Positions 39,164-46,915 of a stretch of DNA of 49,600 nucleotides are shown in pieces. The notes beneath the pieces are model-generated. The model had not been told where the DNA came from. It did no database searches and was given only the letters and a program-made list of their open reading frames with translations. The translations under genes and the position numbers were made by a program. The stretch's first letter is position 1; each line of letters begins with the position of its first letter. Source of the stretch: Bacteroidota bacterium (GTDB taxonomy: Bacteria > Bacteroidota > Bacteroidia > Cytophagales > Cyclobacteriaceae); NCBI GenBank assembly GCA_023417065.1, contig JAEZGH010000164.1, positions 1 to 49,600 on the forward strand, given 5' to 3'.

Positions 39164-40557
39164 GAATCTTTCCGAACGATACTGGCCGTCATAGTTCCTT
39201 CACATACAAGAGTGTTGCCGACAAACGCACGACCTGACATTTTTGCAATTCCTCTCTTAATAGGCACGACGAGGTCACATTGAATGACCATCGTATCGCC
39301 GGGTAAAACCATTTTCCGGAAGCGGAAGTTTTCTATTCCCAGGAAATAAGTCCAGTAATTCTCCGGATCGGGAACTGTATTCAATACGAGAATACCGCCG
39401 ATCTGGGCCATTGCTTCTATCTGCAGAACCCCCGGCATTACCGGATTTCCAGGGAAATGGCCCTGGAAGAAGGGTTCGTTTACCGTTACGTTCTTCACTC
39501 CAGCCACGCTTTCGTTGTCCAGATAGATAATCTTATCGATCAGCAGGAACGGATAACGGTGTTTGAGAATAGACGAGATTTTGTTGATGTCCATGACCGG
39601 AGGGAGGCTCGGGTTGTACTTCGGGCGACCCTTCTTGTCGGCCTCCTGCATGGCTCTCTTTAGTTTTTTGGCGAAGGCTACGTTGGCCGCGTGGCCAGGG
39701 CGTGCCGCCAGAATCTGCGCTTTTAGCGGACGACCAGCAAGTGTCAGATCGCCGACAATGTCGAGCAGCTTATGTCTCGCCGGCTCGTTCTTGTAACGCA
39801 GTTCAATGTTATTGAGAATGCCTTCCTGCTTAACAGCAACCTTCGGCTTGCCGAGCATCTTGGCAATGTTGTCAAGCTCATTGTCTTGAACCACGCGATC
39901 AACAATTACAATGGCATTGTTTAGATCGCCACCGCGGATCAGGTTGTTCTTGTACAGCATCTCCAGCTCGTGCAGGAAGCAGAACGTCCTGCAGGACGCG
40001 ATTTCTTTTTCGAACTGGCGGATATCGGTAATAGAGGCGTGCTGGCTGCCCAGCACCGGTGAGTTGTAATCTATCATTACAGTCACCCGGTAGTCGTCGA
40101 GAGGCAATGCTGCGATCTCCACATTCCGCGCTGCCTCGCGATAGAAAGTCGGCTCCTGAACTTCAAAGAAGTCGCGGAGTGCGTTCTGTTCGTCAGTACC
40201 CGCCTCCTTAAGCACTTCTACAAACTGGATGGAACTGCCATCCATGATTGGGCACTCAGGGCCGTCAAGCTGGATAAGCACGTTGTCAATTTCGAGCCCT
40301 GTAAGGGCTGCCAGGGTATGCTCGATAGTACTCACCCGGGCGCCCGACTGTTCGATCGTCGTGCCGCGTGATACATCGACAACGTTATCACAATCAGCAT
40401 CGATTATCGGCGAGCCGGGAATATCGATCCGTTGAAATTTTATACCGTGGTTCGGTTTTGCCGGCACAAAGGTCATGTTCGTCTGGACCCCTGTATGAAG
40501 GCCAACCCCTGATAGCGTAACCGATTTCTTGATTGTTTGCTGTTTGATGTTGAGCAT
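39160..40557 (-). CDS. lpxC/fabZ: Bifunctional LpxC deacetylase/FabZ dehydratase
   Basis: This 465-residue fusion is typical of Bacteroidota. Residues 1 to about 305 are LpxC, the zinc deacetylase that commits UDP-3-O-acyl-GlcNAc to lipid A. Zinc-site motifs are STIEHTLAALTGLEIDN (His near 78) and ARHKLLDIVGDLTLAG (His/Asp near 255), with the catalytic ARPGHAANVAFAKKL. After a short linker, residues about 320-465 are FabZ, the (3R)-hydroxyacyl-ACP dehydratase, with LKHRYPFLLIDKI and HFPGNPVMPGVLQIEAMAQ. Joining the two couples lipid A and fatty-acid synthesis, which compete for the hydroxyacyl pool. A consensus promoter lies just upstream. Confidence 0.97.
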   Translation of the reverse strand: MLNIKQQTIKKSVTLSGVGLHTGVQTNMTFVPAKPNHGIKFQRIDIPGSPIIDADCDNVVDVSRGTTIEQSGARVSTIEHTLAALTGLEIDNVLIQLDGPECPIMDGSSIQFVEVLKEAGTDEQNALRDFFEVQEPTFYREAARNVEIAALPLDDYRVTVMIDYNSPVLGSQHASITDIRQFEKEIASCRTFCFLHELEMLYKNNLIRGGDLNNAIVIVDRVVQDNELDNIAKMLGKPKVAVKQEGILNNIELRYKNEPARHKLLDIVGDLTLAGRPLKAQILAARPGHAANVAFAKKLKRAMQEADKKGRPKYNPSLPPVMDINKISSILKHRYPFLLIDKIIYLDNESVAGVKNVTVNEPFFQGHFPGNPVMPGVLQIEAMAQIGGILVLNTVPDPENYWTYFLGIENFRFRKMVLPGDTMVIQCDLVVPIKRGIAKMSGRAFVGNTLVCEGTMTASIVRKDS

Positions 40558-40573
40558 TGCGGTGAAAAGTGGG

Positions 40574-40604
40574 CAAATTTAAGCTCAATATCCAGATAAT
40601 CAAA
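40574..40604 (-). promoter_or_regulatory. Consensus Bacteroidota promoter of lpxC/fabZ-lpxA
   Basis: On the minus strand TTTG (40601-40604), exactly 19 bases, then TAAATTTG (40574-40581): a perfect match to the TTTG-N19-TAnnTTTG promoter of Bacteroidota. Transcription would begin about 40567, some 10 bases before the start codon. It shows that lpxC/fabZ can be expressed independently of lpxD. Confidence 0.8.
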
Positions 40605-40661
40605 CTTTGCGTCTGTTAACACCAGTATAGCTCCTGATTGAACCCCGGCGATGTGGTATGA

Positions 40662-41699
40662 TTACTTCTCGATGTTAAGTTTTTTCTCCAGTTCCCTTAA
40701 CCTTTCGCTCAGGTCAGGTAGACTCTTGAACACTGCGTATGACCGGTAGTACCCTTTGTAGTCAATCGCAGGTGACCCCATTAGTTTCTCACCTTCTTTG
40801 CTCGATTTTAAAATTCCCGCTTGTGCACCAATGCTCGTATTGCTGGCAATCGTAAGGTGACCCGCGACTCCAACCTGCCCGGCGATGACACAGTTTTCGC
40901 CGACCTTGGTGGAACCCGAAACCCCGGATTGAGCGGCGATAACGGTATTTCTGCCAATCTCCACATTATGAGCTATCTGGATCAGGTTGTCGAGTTTGAC
41001 ACCCTTTCTGATAAAAGTGCTGTCGCCATAAAATGTTGCACAGTCGATTACTGTATTGGCACCGATGACTACATTATCCTCGATGACCACATTGCCAAGC
41101 TGAGGAATAGTCTTGTACGTTCCATCGGGCTGCGGCGCAAAGCCAAAGCCGTCACTTCCAATAACAGTTCCCGAATGAATAACGCAATTATTTCCAATGC
41201 GGGTGTCGCTGTAAACTTTTACGCCAGAATGCAGAATTGTGTTGTCGCCAATGGTGACGTTATCACCGATATAGGCGTGTGGATAAATCTTGACGTTCGA
41301 TCCTATCTTCGTCTTATGCCCGATATACGAAAAGGCACCGCGGTAGTTGTTGTCACCGATCGTCGTTCCATCGCCAATAAAGCTGGGTTGCTCAACGCCG
41401 GTCTTCTGAAAGCTGATGAGCTTGTGATACTCTTCAAGCAGTGCCGTAAAACTCGAATATGGGTCATCCACCAAAATGAGGGAGGTCTTGATTTCCTTCT
41501 TCGGCGTGAAGTCTCTTTTTACGATCACCGCTGAAGCGTCGGTGGAGTAGATGAAGTGTTCGTATTTGGGGTTCGAAAGGAATGCGATTTGCCCGGGCCT
41601 GGCTTCCTGAATCTTGGCCAGCATATTCACTTTGTCGCCACCCTTTCCCTTCACTTCTCCCTGCAACATGGCCGCGATCTGGCTTACTGTGAACTCCAT
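40662..41699 (-). CDS. lpxD: UDP-3-O-(3-hydroxyacyl)glucosamine N-acyltransferase
   Basis: This 345-residue enzyme adds the second hydroxyacyl chain in lipid A synthesis. An N-terminal uridine-binding domain (about residues 1-100, with QIAFLSNPKYEHFIYSTDASAVIV) precedes a left-handed beta-helix of many hexapeptide repeats. GSDGFGFAPQPDGTYKTIPQLG near residue 185 and the catalytic His region LDNLIQIAHNVEIGRNT near 235 are family hallmarks. A helical C-terminus follows (LRELEKKLNIEK). It is 104 bases ahead of lpxC/fabZ, which has its own promoter. Confidence 0.96.
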   Translation of the reverse strand: MEFTVSQIAAMLQGEVKGKGGDKVNMLAKIQEARPGQIAFLSNPKYEHFIYSTDASAVIVKRDFTPKKEIKTSLILVDDPYSSFTALLEEYHKLISFQKTGVEQPSFIGDGTTIGDNNYRGAFSYIGHKTKIGSNVKIYPHAYIGDNVTIGDNTILHSGVKVYSDTRIGNNCVIHSGTVIGSDGFGFAPQPDGTYKTIPQLGNVVIEDNVVIGANTVIDCATFYGDSTFIRKGVKLDNLIQIAHNVEIGRNTVIAAQSGVSGSTKVGENCVIAGQVGVAGHLTIASNTSIGAQAGILKSSKEGEKLMGSPAIDYKGYYRSYAVFKSLPDLSERLRELEKKLNIEK

Positions 41700-41756
41700 A
41701 ATTCAGGTATGTTTTAGTTGATTTTTTTGGCTATGCAATTTGAAGCCCGTCTCGTA

Positions 41757-42989
41757 TTAATCGTGCAAAGATACTGTTTTAGGCCAGCACAGGTAGTTTT
41801 TTTTGACGATTTTGCTCAATGCGCGAATGGCCGGGAGATCTGATGCCGTGGCAATGTCTACCACTTCGCCCGAACGCATCAGAATGTTGATCTGCTTGCC
41901 TTCAGCGTACGCTTCATTAGTAACCGTACCGTATGAAAACAGATAATGCGTCTCAGATCCCAGCGTATGAAAATGATTCTTCACGGCGTCGCGAATCTTC
42001 CCAATCGTTTCTTTCCGAATAGGCTCACTCGTGAGTGTCACTTGAAATAACTTGCGCTCAAGCAGGTCATTGCACAGTAGCTTGAGGATTTGGTCGTCAG
42101 ACGAACGCCAGAACTTGATGGCACCCCAGATATCGTGATCGTCAAGTGACCCAAAGGCCTCAAGTACGTGACTCTGTTCCATAAAGTCCGTCAGCGTAAT
42201 GTCGTTCTTAAGGAACACCATCAGTGGTTCACTCGCAGGTAAAGGTTTTCCAGCCCGGATGAGACTCTTCGCACGCCGGATAATATTCACCACCATCCGC
42301 TCTGCGCTCACTGTCACCTTATGAAGGTAAACCTGCCAGTACATCTGCCTCCTTGCGTTCAGAAAATTTTCGATGCTGTAGAGTCCCTTTTCGTCAACGA
42401 CCAATTGATTGTCGTGAACATTCAGCATGAGGAGGATGCGTTCCAGACCGATGCTTCCTTCCTGAACACCGGTGAAGAAGCTGTCGCGGTTGAGATAATC
42501 AAGGCGATCTATGTCTAGTTGGCTCGATACCAGCTGATGGAAAAATTTCCTTTCATAACTGTTCCTGAATATTCTGATTGCGAGATCAAGGGCACCGTTG
42601 AACTCGTCGTTAAGCTTATCCATGAACAGATAAGAAATGCTTTCGTGTTTTACGGAGTTCAACAGGGTATACTCAAGCGCGTGGGAAAGTGGTCCGTGAC
42701 CGATATCGTGAAGCAGTACCGCCAGTTGGGAGGCTTCATACTCTTCATCAGAAATCGCAATCCCCTTGAGGCGAAGTGTGTTGAGCGCTTTGCCCATGAG
42801 AAATGACGCCCCAAGCGCGTGCTGAAACCGTGTGTGAAGAGCAGCCGGGTAAACAAAGTCCGTCATTCCCAGTTGCTTAATGTAGCGCAGTCGCTGAAAA
42901 TAGCGATGCGATACGATGTCGTAAAAAAGATCGCTCGGAAGCGTGATAAATCCGAAAATCGGATCGTTAATGGTCTTTTTTTTGTTCAC
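41757..42989 (-). CDS. HD-domain phosphohydrolase
   Basis: This is about 410 residues of the HD superfamily, close to dGTPase/SAMHD1-like proteins. Metal-site residues are seen in HTRFQHALGAS (first His), then LLHDIGHGPLSHALE (the HD pair) and, further on, QLDIDRLDYLNRDSF (last Asp). The GTG at 42989 is preferred: it begins NKKKTINDPIFGF as homologs do, and it lies just downstream of the candidate promoter at 43016-43045. The longer frame from 43037 would begin inside that promoter. The expected activity is hydrolysis of a nucleotide, possibly dNTP or another phosphate ester; the substrate is unknown. Confidence 0.88.
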   Translation of the reverse strand: MNKKKTINDPIFGFITLPSDLFYDIVSHRYFQRLRYIKQLGMTDFVYPAALHTRFQHALGASFLMGKALNTLRLKGIAISDEEYEASQLAVLLHDIGHGPLSHALEYTLLNSVKHESISYLFMDKLNDEFNGALDLAIRIFRNSYERKFFHQLVSSQLDIDRLDYLNRDSFFTGVQEGSIGLERILLMLNVHDNQLVVDEKGLYSIENFLNARRQMYWQVYLHKVTVSAERMVVNIIRRAKSLIRAGKPLPASEPLMVFLKNDITLTDFMEQSHVLEAFGSLDDHDIWGAIKFWRSSDDQILKLLCNDLLERKLFQVTLTSEPIRKETIGKIRDAVKNHFHTLGSETHYLFSYGTVTNEAYAEGKQINILMRSGEVVDIATASDLPAIRALSKIVKKNYLCWPKTVSLHD

Positions 42990-43015
42990 ACCGTACGTAT
43001 TAAGGAATTGCGCCT

Positions 43016-43045
43016 CAAATAGAGCATAAACCGACAAAATTCAAA
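43016..43045 (-). promoter_or_regulatory. Candidate promoter of the HD-domain gene
   Basis: On the minus strand TTTG (43042-43045), 18 bases, then TCTATTTG (43016-43023), one mismatch from TAnnTTTG. Transcription would start about 43009, so translation must begin downstream, which supports GTG 42989 as the start. Confidence 0.55.
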
Positions 43046-43102
43046 AAGCAGTCTGGCGGGAACTCTTCAAACATCAAACTTATATTTAAATTCGAAAAAA
43101 TA

Positions 43103-44668
43103 TTGCCTATGCAAAGATACAGTATTCTCTGGGCGGACGATGAGATTGATCTGCTGAAACCACATATCCTTTTTCTTGAACAGCGCGGATATGACATCAC
43201 GCCCGTGAACAATGGATCGGACGCCGTTGACCTGAGCGATGAAAAACACTTTGACGTTGTATTTCTAGATGAAAATATGCCCGGGATGTCGGGCCTCGAA
43301 GCACTGACTCAAATCAAGACAAATAAGCCCAATCTGCCGGTGGTGATGATCACCAAAAACGAGGAAGAGCAGATCATGGAAGAAGCAATTGGTTCGAAGA
43401 TCGCCGACTACCTTATCAAGCCGCTCAATCCAAGCCAGATATTACTCTCGGTAAAAAAGATCCTCGACAACAAGCGCCTTGTCATGGAGAAAACCAACCT
43501 TGGTTATCAGCAGGAGTTTCGCAAGATAAGCATGGCGTTCATGGATGATATGAACCATGAACAATGGGCAGATATCTACAAGAAGCTGGTGCATTGGGAA
43601 CTGCAGATGGATCAACCCGATAATCAGGAGATGGGCGACGTGCTCGACATGCAGAAGACAGAAGCCAATGCAAACTTCGCCAAGTTTGTAATCCGCAATT
43701 ATGAAAGTTGGTTGAATGACGCAAATGCGGATAAACCCTTGTTGTCGCACCAGATCATGAAACGGAAAGTGTTTCCGGAGGTGGGGCAGGGCAAGCCCGT
43801 CTTCGTTATTCTTATTGATAACCTTCGCTTTGATCAATGGAAGGTTATCGAACCGATCATTGGCGAGTACTTTACGATCGACAAGGAGGAAAGCTACTAT
43901 TCCATACTCCCTACAACGACGGCCTATGCGCGAAATGCCATCTTCTCAGGCCAGCTTCCTCTCGAGATGGCAAAAGCTCACCCTGATTTATGGGTAGGTG
44001 AAGACGTTGAAGAGGGAAAGAACAACTTTGAAGAAGAGTTTCTGACCAAACAACTTCGAAGGAATAATCTCAACATCAAGATGTCGTATCACAAGATCAA
44101 GAATCTTGAAGAAGGGCGTAATCTCGCGGACACAGTGAATAATCTTTTCAAGAATGATCTGAATGTGATCGTCTACAACTTTGTTGATATGCTTTCACAT
44201 GCGCGGACGGATATGGCCATGGTACGCGAACTAGCGCCGGACGAGTCGGCGTATCGGTCGATCACACGATCGTGGTTCATCCATTCACCGCTGATGGACA
44301 TCCTGAAAAAGATTGCTGAAAAGAAAGTGAAGGTTGTACTTACCACCGACCATGGCACCATCCGGGTGAAAAGGCCTTTCAAGATCATTGGAGATAGAAG
44401 TGTGAACACCAATCTCCGCTATAAGCAAGGTAAGAATCTTGGGTACGACGGCGACAAAGTCATGCAGGTTGCGCGCCCGGAGAAGCTCTTTCTACCCAAA
44501 CCCAACGTATCAACTACCTACGTTTTTGCTATCGAGGATCAGTTTTTTGCCTACCCGAACAACTACAATTACTACGTGAATTTTTACAAAGACACCTTTC
44601 AGCACGGCGGCGTGAGCATGGAAGAAATGATCATTCCCATTATTTTCTTAAATTCGAAAAACGTGTGA
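43103..44668 (+). CDS. porX: PorX, type 9 secretion response regulator with PglZ domain
   Basis: This is a 521-residue two-domain regulator. Residues 1-125 form a receiver domain: acidic pocket ADDEID, phospho-acceptor Asp56 in FLDENMPG, and a conserved Lys in YLIKPLN. Helical linkers lead to a C-terminal PglZ domain of the alkaline-phosphatase superfamily (about 225-521), with VFVILIDNLRFDQWK, SILPTTTAYARNAIFSG and VVLTTDHGTIRV. This is PorX, which with the sensor PorY controls type 9 secretion and gliding genes; its PglZ domain cleaves oligonucleotide substrates. ATG 43109 (MQRYSILWADDE) is an equally likely start. The secretion genes themselves are not in the window. It heads an operon with tsaE and ald. 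Confidence 0.93.
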   Translation: MPMQRYSILWADDEIDLLKPHILFLEQRGYDITPVNNGSDAVDLSDEKHFDVVFLDENMPGMSGLEALTQIKTNKPNLPVVMITKNEEEQIMEEAIGSKIADYLIKPLNPSQILLSVKKILDNKRLVMEKTNLGYQQEFRKISMAFMDDMNHEQWADIYKKLVHWELQMDQPDNQEMGDVLDMQKTEANANFAKFVIRNYESWLNDANADKPLLSHQIMKRKVFPEVGQGKPVFVILIDNLRFDQWKVIEPIIGEYFTIDKEESYYSILPTTTAYARNAIFSGQLPLEMAKAHPDLWVGEDVEEGKNNFEEEFLTKQLRRNNLNIKMSYHKIKNLEEGRNLADTVNNLFKNDLNVIVYNFVDMLSHARTDMAMVRELAPDESAYRSITRSWFIHSPLMDILKKIAEKKVKVVLTTDHGTIRVKRPFKIIGDRSVNTNLRYKQGKNLGYDGDKVMQVARPEKLFLPKPNVSTTYVFAIEDQFFAYPNNYNYYVNFYKDTFQHGGVSMEEMIIPIIFLNSKNV

Positions 44669-44669
44669 A

Positions 44670-45110
44670 GTGACTGAGACGGAAGAGGTATTTCGAAACG
44701 TAGATGAGGCGGGATTGCCCGGTGTGGCCAGTGCTATAGCCTCCCGGCTGGACAAGGTACCGGTGTGGATCTTTCATGGCGACCTGGGTGCAGGCAAGAC
44801 TACGCTGATCAAGGCTATTGGCAACGCCATTGGCGTGGACGATGCGATGAGTAGTCCGACGTTCGCGATTGTAAATGAATATTATTCCGGGCAGTTCGGG
44901 CGCGTTTATCATTTCGACTGCTACCGGCTGAATTCCGAACTGGAGGCGTTGGATCTTGGGTTTGAAGAATATTTTCTTTCCGGATATCCTTGCTTTGTGG
45001 AATGGCCGGAAAAGATACCATCTTTGCTGCCGGAAAACAGGGGGGAGGTAACCCTGGCATTCGAGGATCATACAACACGAACTATAGCGATCTCTGTTCA
45101 TGCAGGATAA
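44670..45110 (+). CDS. tsaE: tRNA threonylcarbamoyladenosine synthesis ATPase TsaE
   Basis: This 146-residue ATPase of the t6A tRNA-modification complex works with TsaB and TsaD. Walker A GDLGAGKTTLIKAIG is near residue 37. The family signature SSPTFAIVNEYYSG follows, then YHFDCYRL (the ATP-site Asp) and FVEWPEKI (with the Glu-Trp-Pro motif). It uses a GTG start at 44670, one base after the porX stop, so it is translated in the porX operon. It overlaps the ald start by 11 bases. Confidence 0.95.
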   Translation: MTETEEVFRNVDEAGLPGVASAIASRLDKVPVWIFHGDLGAGKTTLIKAIGNAIGVDDAMSSPTFAIVNEYYSGQFGRVYHFDCYRLNSELEALDLGFEEYFLSGYPCFVEWPEKIPSLLPENRGEVTLAFEDHTTRTIAISVHAG

Positions 45111-46326
45111 GAAGAAAACAGGCTTTGAGGCGCTGGCCAAAGCGGCGATGACACCCCAGGAACAACTGCTGGAGGTACGGAAACGCAGACATTGTTTCTT
45201 TATCGGATTACCGCGCGAGGTTTCTCTTCAGGAAAACAGAATATGCCTGACGCCGGATGCCGTAGCCATCCTCGTCAACGACGGCCACGACGTTTACGTC
45301 GAAACAAAGGCTGGTGTCGGTTCAAAATTCACGGATAAACAATACAGCGACGCCGGTGCCAAAATCGTTTACTCGCCGCAGGAAGTATATCAGGCCGACG
45401 TCATCCTGAAAATCGAGCCGCCTACCCTCGAAGAGATCGACATGATGCACCAGGGGCAGACGGTTATTTCGGCAATACAACTCGGTTCGATGAAGGTGGA
45501 CTTCATCCAGGCCATGCTTAAGAAAAAGATTACCGGACTGGCCTATGAATTCATCGAAGATAAAGTGGGTGGTATGCCCATTGTTCGCGCAATGAGCGAA
45601 ATCGCCGGAAGTACGGTGATGTTGATCGCTGCCGAATACCTGAGCACGGCGCATAATGGCAGGGGTGTGATTCTCGGAGGTATTACAGGTGTTCCGCCGA
45701 CACGCGTTGTCATCATTGGCGCAGGTACCGTCGCCGAATACGCCGCACGCGCCGCCATAGGAATGGGTGCCGAAGTGCAGATTTTTGATAACCATCTTTA
45801 CAAACTTCGCAGGATAAAACACCTCATCGGTCAGCAGGTCTACACATCCACTATTGATACGATAACGCTGAATGAAGCACTCAAAAGTGCCGACGTACTT
45901 ATCGGAGCCCTGCGTGCCGAGAAAGGCAGAGCCCGCCATGTGGTAAGTGAAGAAATGGTTATGCAGATGAAACCTGATTCGCTGATAATCGATCTAAGCG
46001 TTGACCAGGGTGGATGTGTGGAGACTTCAGAGATTACAACCTTAAGCAAACCTGTATTTCGCAAGCACGGCATTATCCATTACTGCGTGCCCAACGTGGC
46101 GTCACGCGTAGCACACACTGCTGCCAACGCACTGAGTAACATCTTTACCCCGACGATCCTCCGCGCAGCCGAAGAGGGAGGAGTCGAAGCCATGATTTTC
46201 TCACATAAATGGTTTATGAAGGGTGTGTATGTTTACAAGGGCGGACTTACGAATGAGTTTGTTGCGCGAAAGTTCGGCCTCAAATACAAGAACATCGACT
46301 TACTGATGGGTGCTGCAAGATTTTAG
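45100..46326 (+). CDS. ald: Alanine dehydrogenase
   Basis: This 408-residue NAD-dependent enzyme of the AlaDH/PNT family interconverts alanine and pyruvate plus ammonia. It has an N-terminal substrate domain (GLPREVSLQENRICLTPDAVAIL, with catalytic residues in the KAGVGS region). The NAD domain follows with VVIIGAGTVAEYAARAAIGMGAEV near residue 205 and DVLIGALRAEKGRARHVVSEEMV. About 30 extra N-terminal residues before FIGLPRE are unlike the classical enzyme. Transhydrogenase alpha subunits are related, but the length and lack of membrane parts favour alanine dehydrogenase. It is third in the porX-tsaE-ald operon, overlapping tsaE by 11 bases. Confidence 0.9.
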   Translation: MQDKKKTGFEALAKAAMTPQEQLLEVRKRRHCFFIGLPREVSLQENRICLTPDAVAILVNDGHDVYVETKAGVGSKFTDKQYSDAGAKIVYSPQEVYQADVILKIEPPTLEEIDMMHQGQTVISAIQLGSMKVDFIQAMLKKKITGLAYEFIEDKVGGMPIVRAMSEIAGSTVMLIAAEYLSTAHNGRGVILGGITGVPPTRVVIIGAGTVAEYAARAAIGMGAEVQIFDNHLYKLRRIKHLIGQQVYTSTIDTITLNEALKSADVLIGALRAEKGRARHVVSEEMVMQMKPDSLIIDLSVDQGGCVETSEITTLSKPVFRKHGIIHYCVPNVASRVAHTAANALSNIFTPTILRAAEEGGVEAMIFSHKWFMKGVYVYKGGLTNEFVARKFGLKYKNIDLLMGAARF

Positions 46327-46454
46327 CAGCACCACATAATTACGTTAGCTGTTGCCATGATTCTTGATGATAACCTTGTTCAACCCAGAAGAAAAATAAC
46401 GGAGATCCTGGAACGCCGCACATTCACACGGCGTGAGCGAAATGAGTACGGCGA

Positions 46455-46915
46455 GTGGCGGTAAATGAACGCGATCTTCTCTTCAGACGTCCTGTAAATG
46501 TGGTATCCACCGGAAGAAGGTTCGCGCACCTCTTGATTGACTATTATTTGATGATCTTCGTGTTGAAGATCATCGCCGTACTTCTACAGCAAACCCTATG
46601 CTGGGAACGTGGTTGCCGTGGGCGGGACTCGCAGCAAACTTCATTGTTGGAGAATTCTTCTTTCAGAAAACCTTAGGAAAGGTTCTCACCGGTTCAATAG
46701 TCGTTAACGAATGGGGAGAAAGGCCTGATTTTAAAACCGTTCTCCTGCGCACCGTGATACGCGTCCTCCCCTGGGAACCGTTTTCTTTTTTCTCCGATGA
46801 CAGGGGCTGGCACGACAGGTGGACGAACACTTTTGTGATCAATAGGAACGAACTGGAAGAACTCCGACGATTACTTCGTGAGAACACGGAGACCGTCGAA
46901 GTCGTTTCGTTATAA
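46455..46915 (+). pseudogene. RDD family membrane protein gene with frameshift
   Basis: Two overlapping frames together make one RDD protein. The first (from GTG 46455) gives the N-terminus with TGRRFAHLLIDYYLMIFVLKIIAV, the RDD signature and first membrane helix. The rest of the protein is one base out of step: GLAANFIVGEFFFQKTLGKVLTG, then the conserved LRTVIRVLPWEPFSFF and GWHDRWTNTFVI, ending at 46915. The switch lies between about 46540 and 46674 and equals a net loss of one base (or gain of two). No in-frame slippery heptamer is seen, so a disrupted gene or a sequencing error is more likely than programmed frameshifting. The end overlaps the convergent valS by 6 bases. Confidence 0.68.

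Noticed and set aside
40821..41534. 237-codon plus-strand open frame
   Set aside because: Antisense to lpxD; the repeating hexapeptide codons on the real strand keep the other strand open. No plausible protein features.
42990..43037. ATG start of the HD-domain gene at 43037
   Set aside because: It falls inside the candidate promoter and upstream of the predicted transcription start; GTG 42989 matches the conserved N-terminus.
46358..46465. 35-codon frame just after ald, starting MILDDNLVQPRRK
   Set aside because: Very Arg-rich with no membrane or signal features, and it overlaps the start of the RDD frame. It may be a remnant, but there is too little to call a gene.
46540..46674. Programmed -1 frameshift in the RDD gene
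   Set aside because: No correctly phased X-XXY-YYZ heptamer or following pseudoknot was found; mutation or sequence error is simpler.
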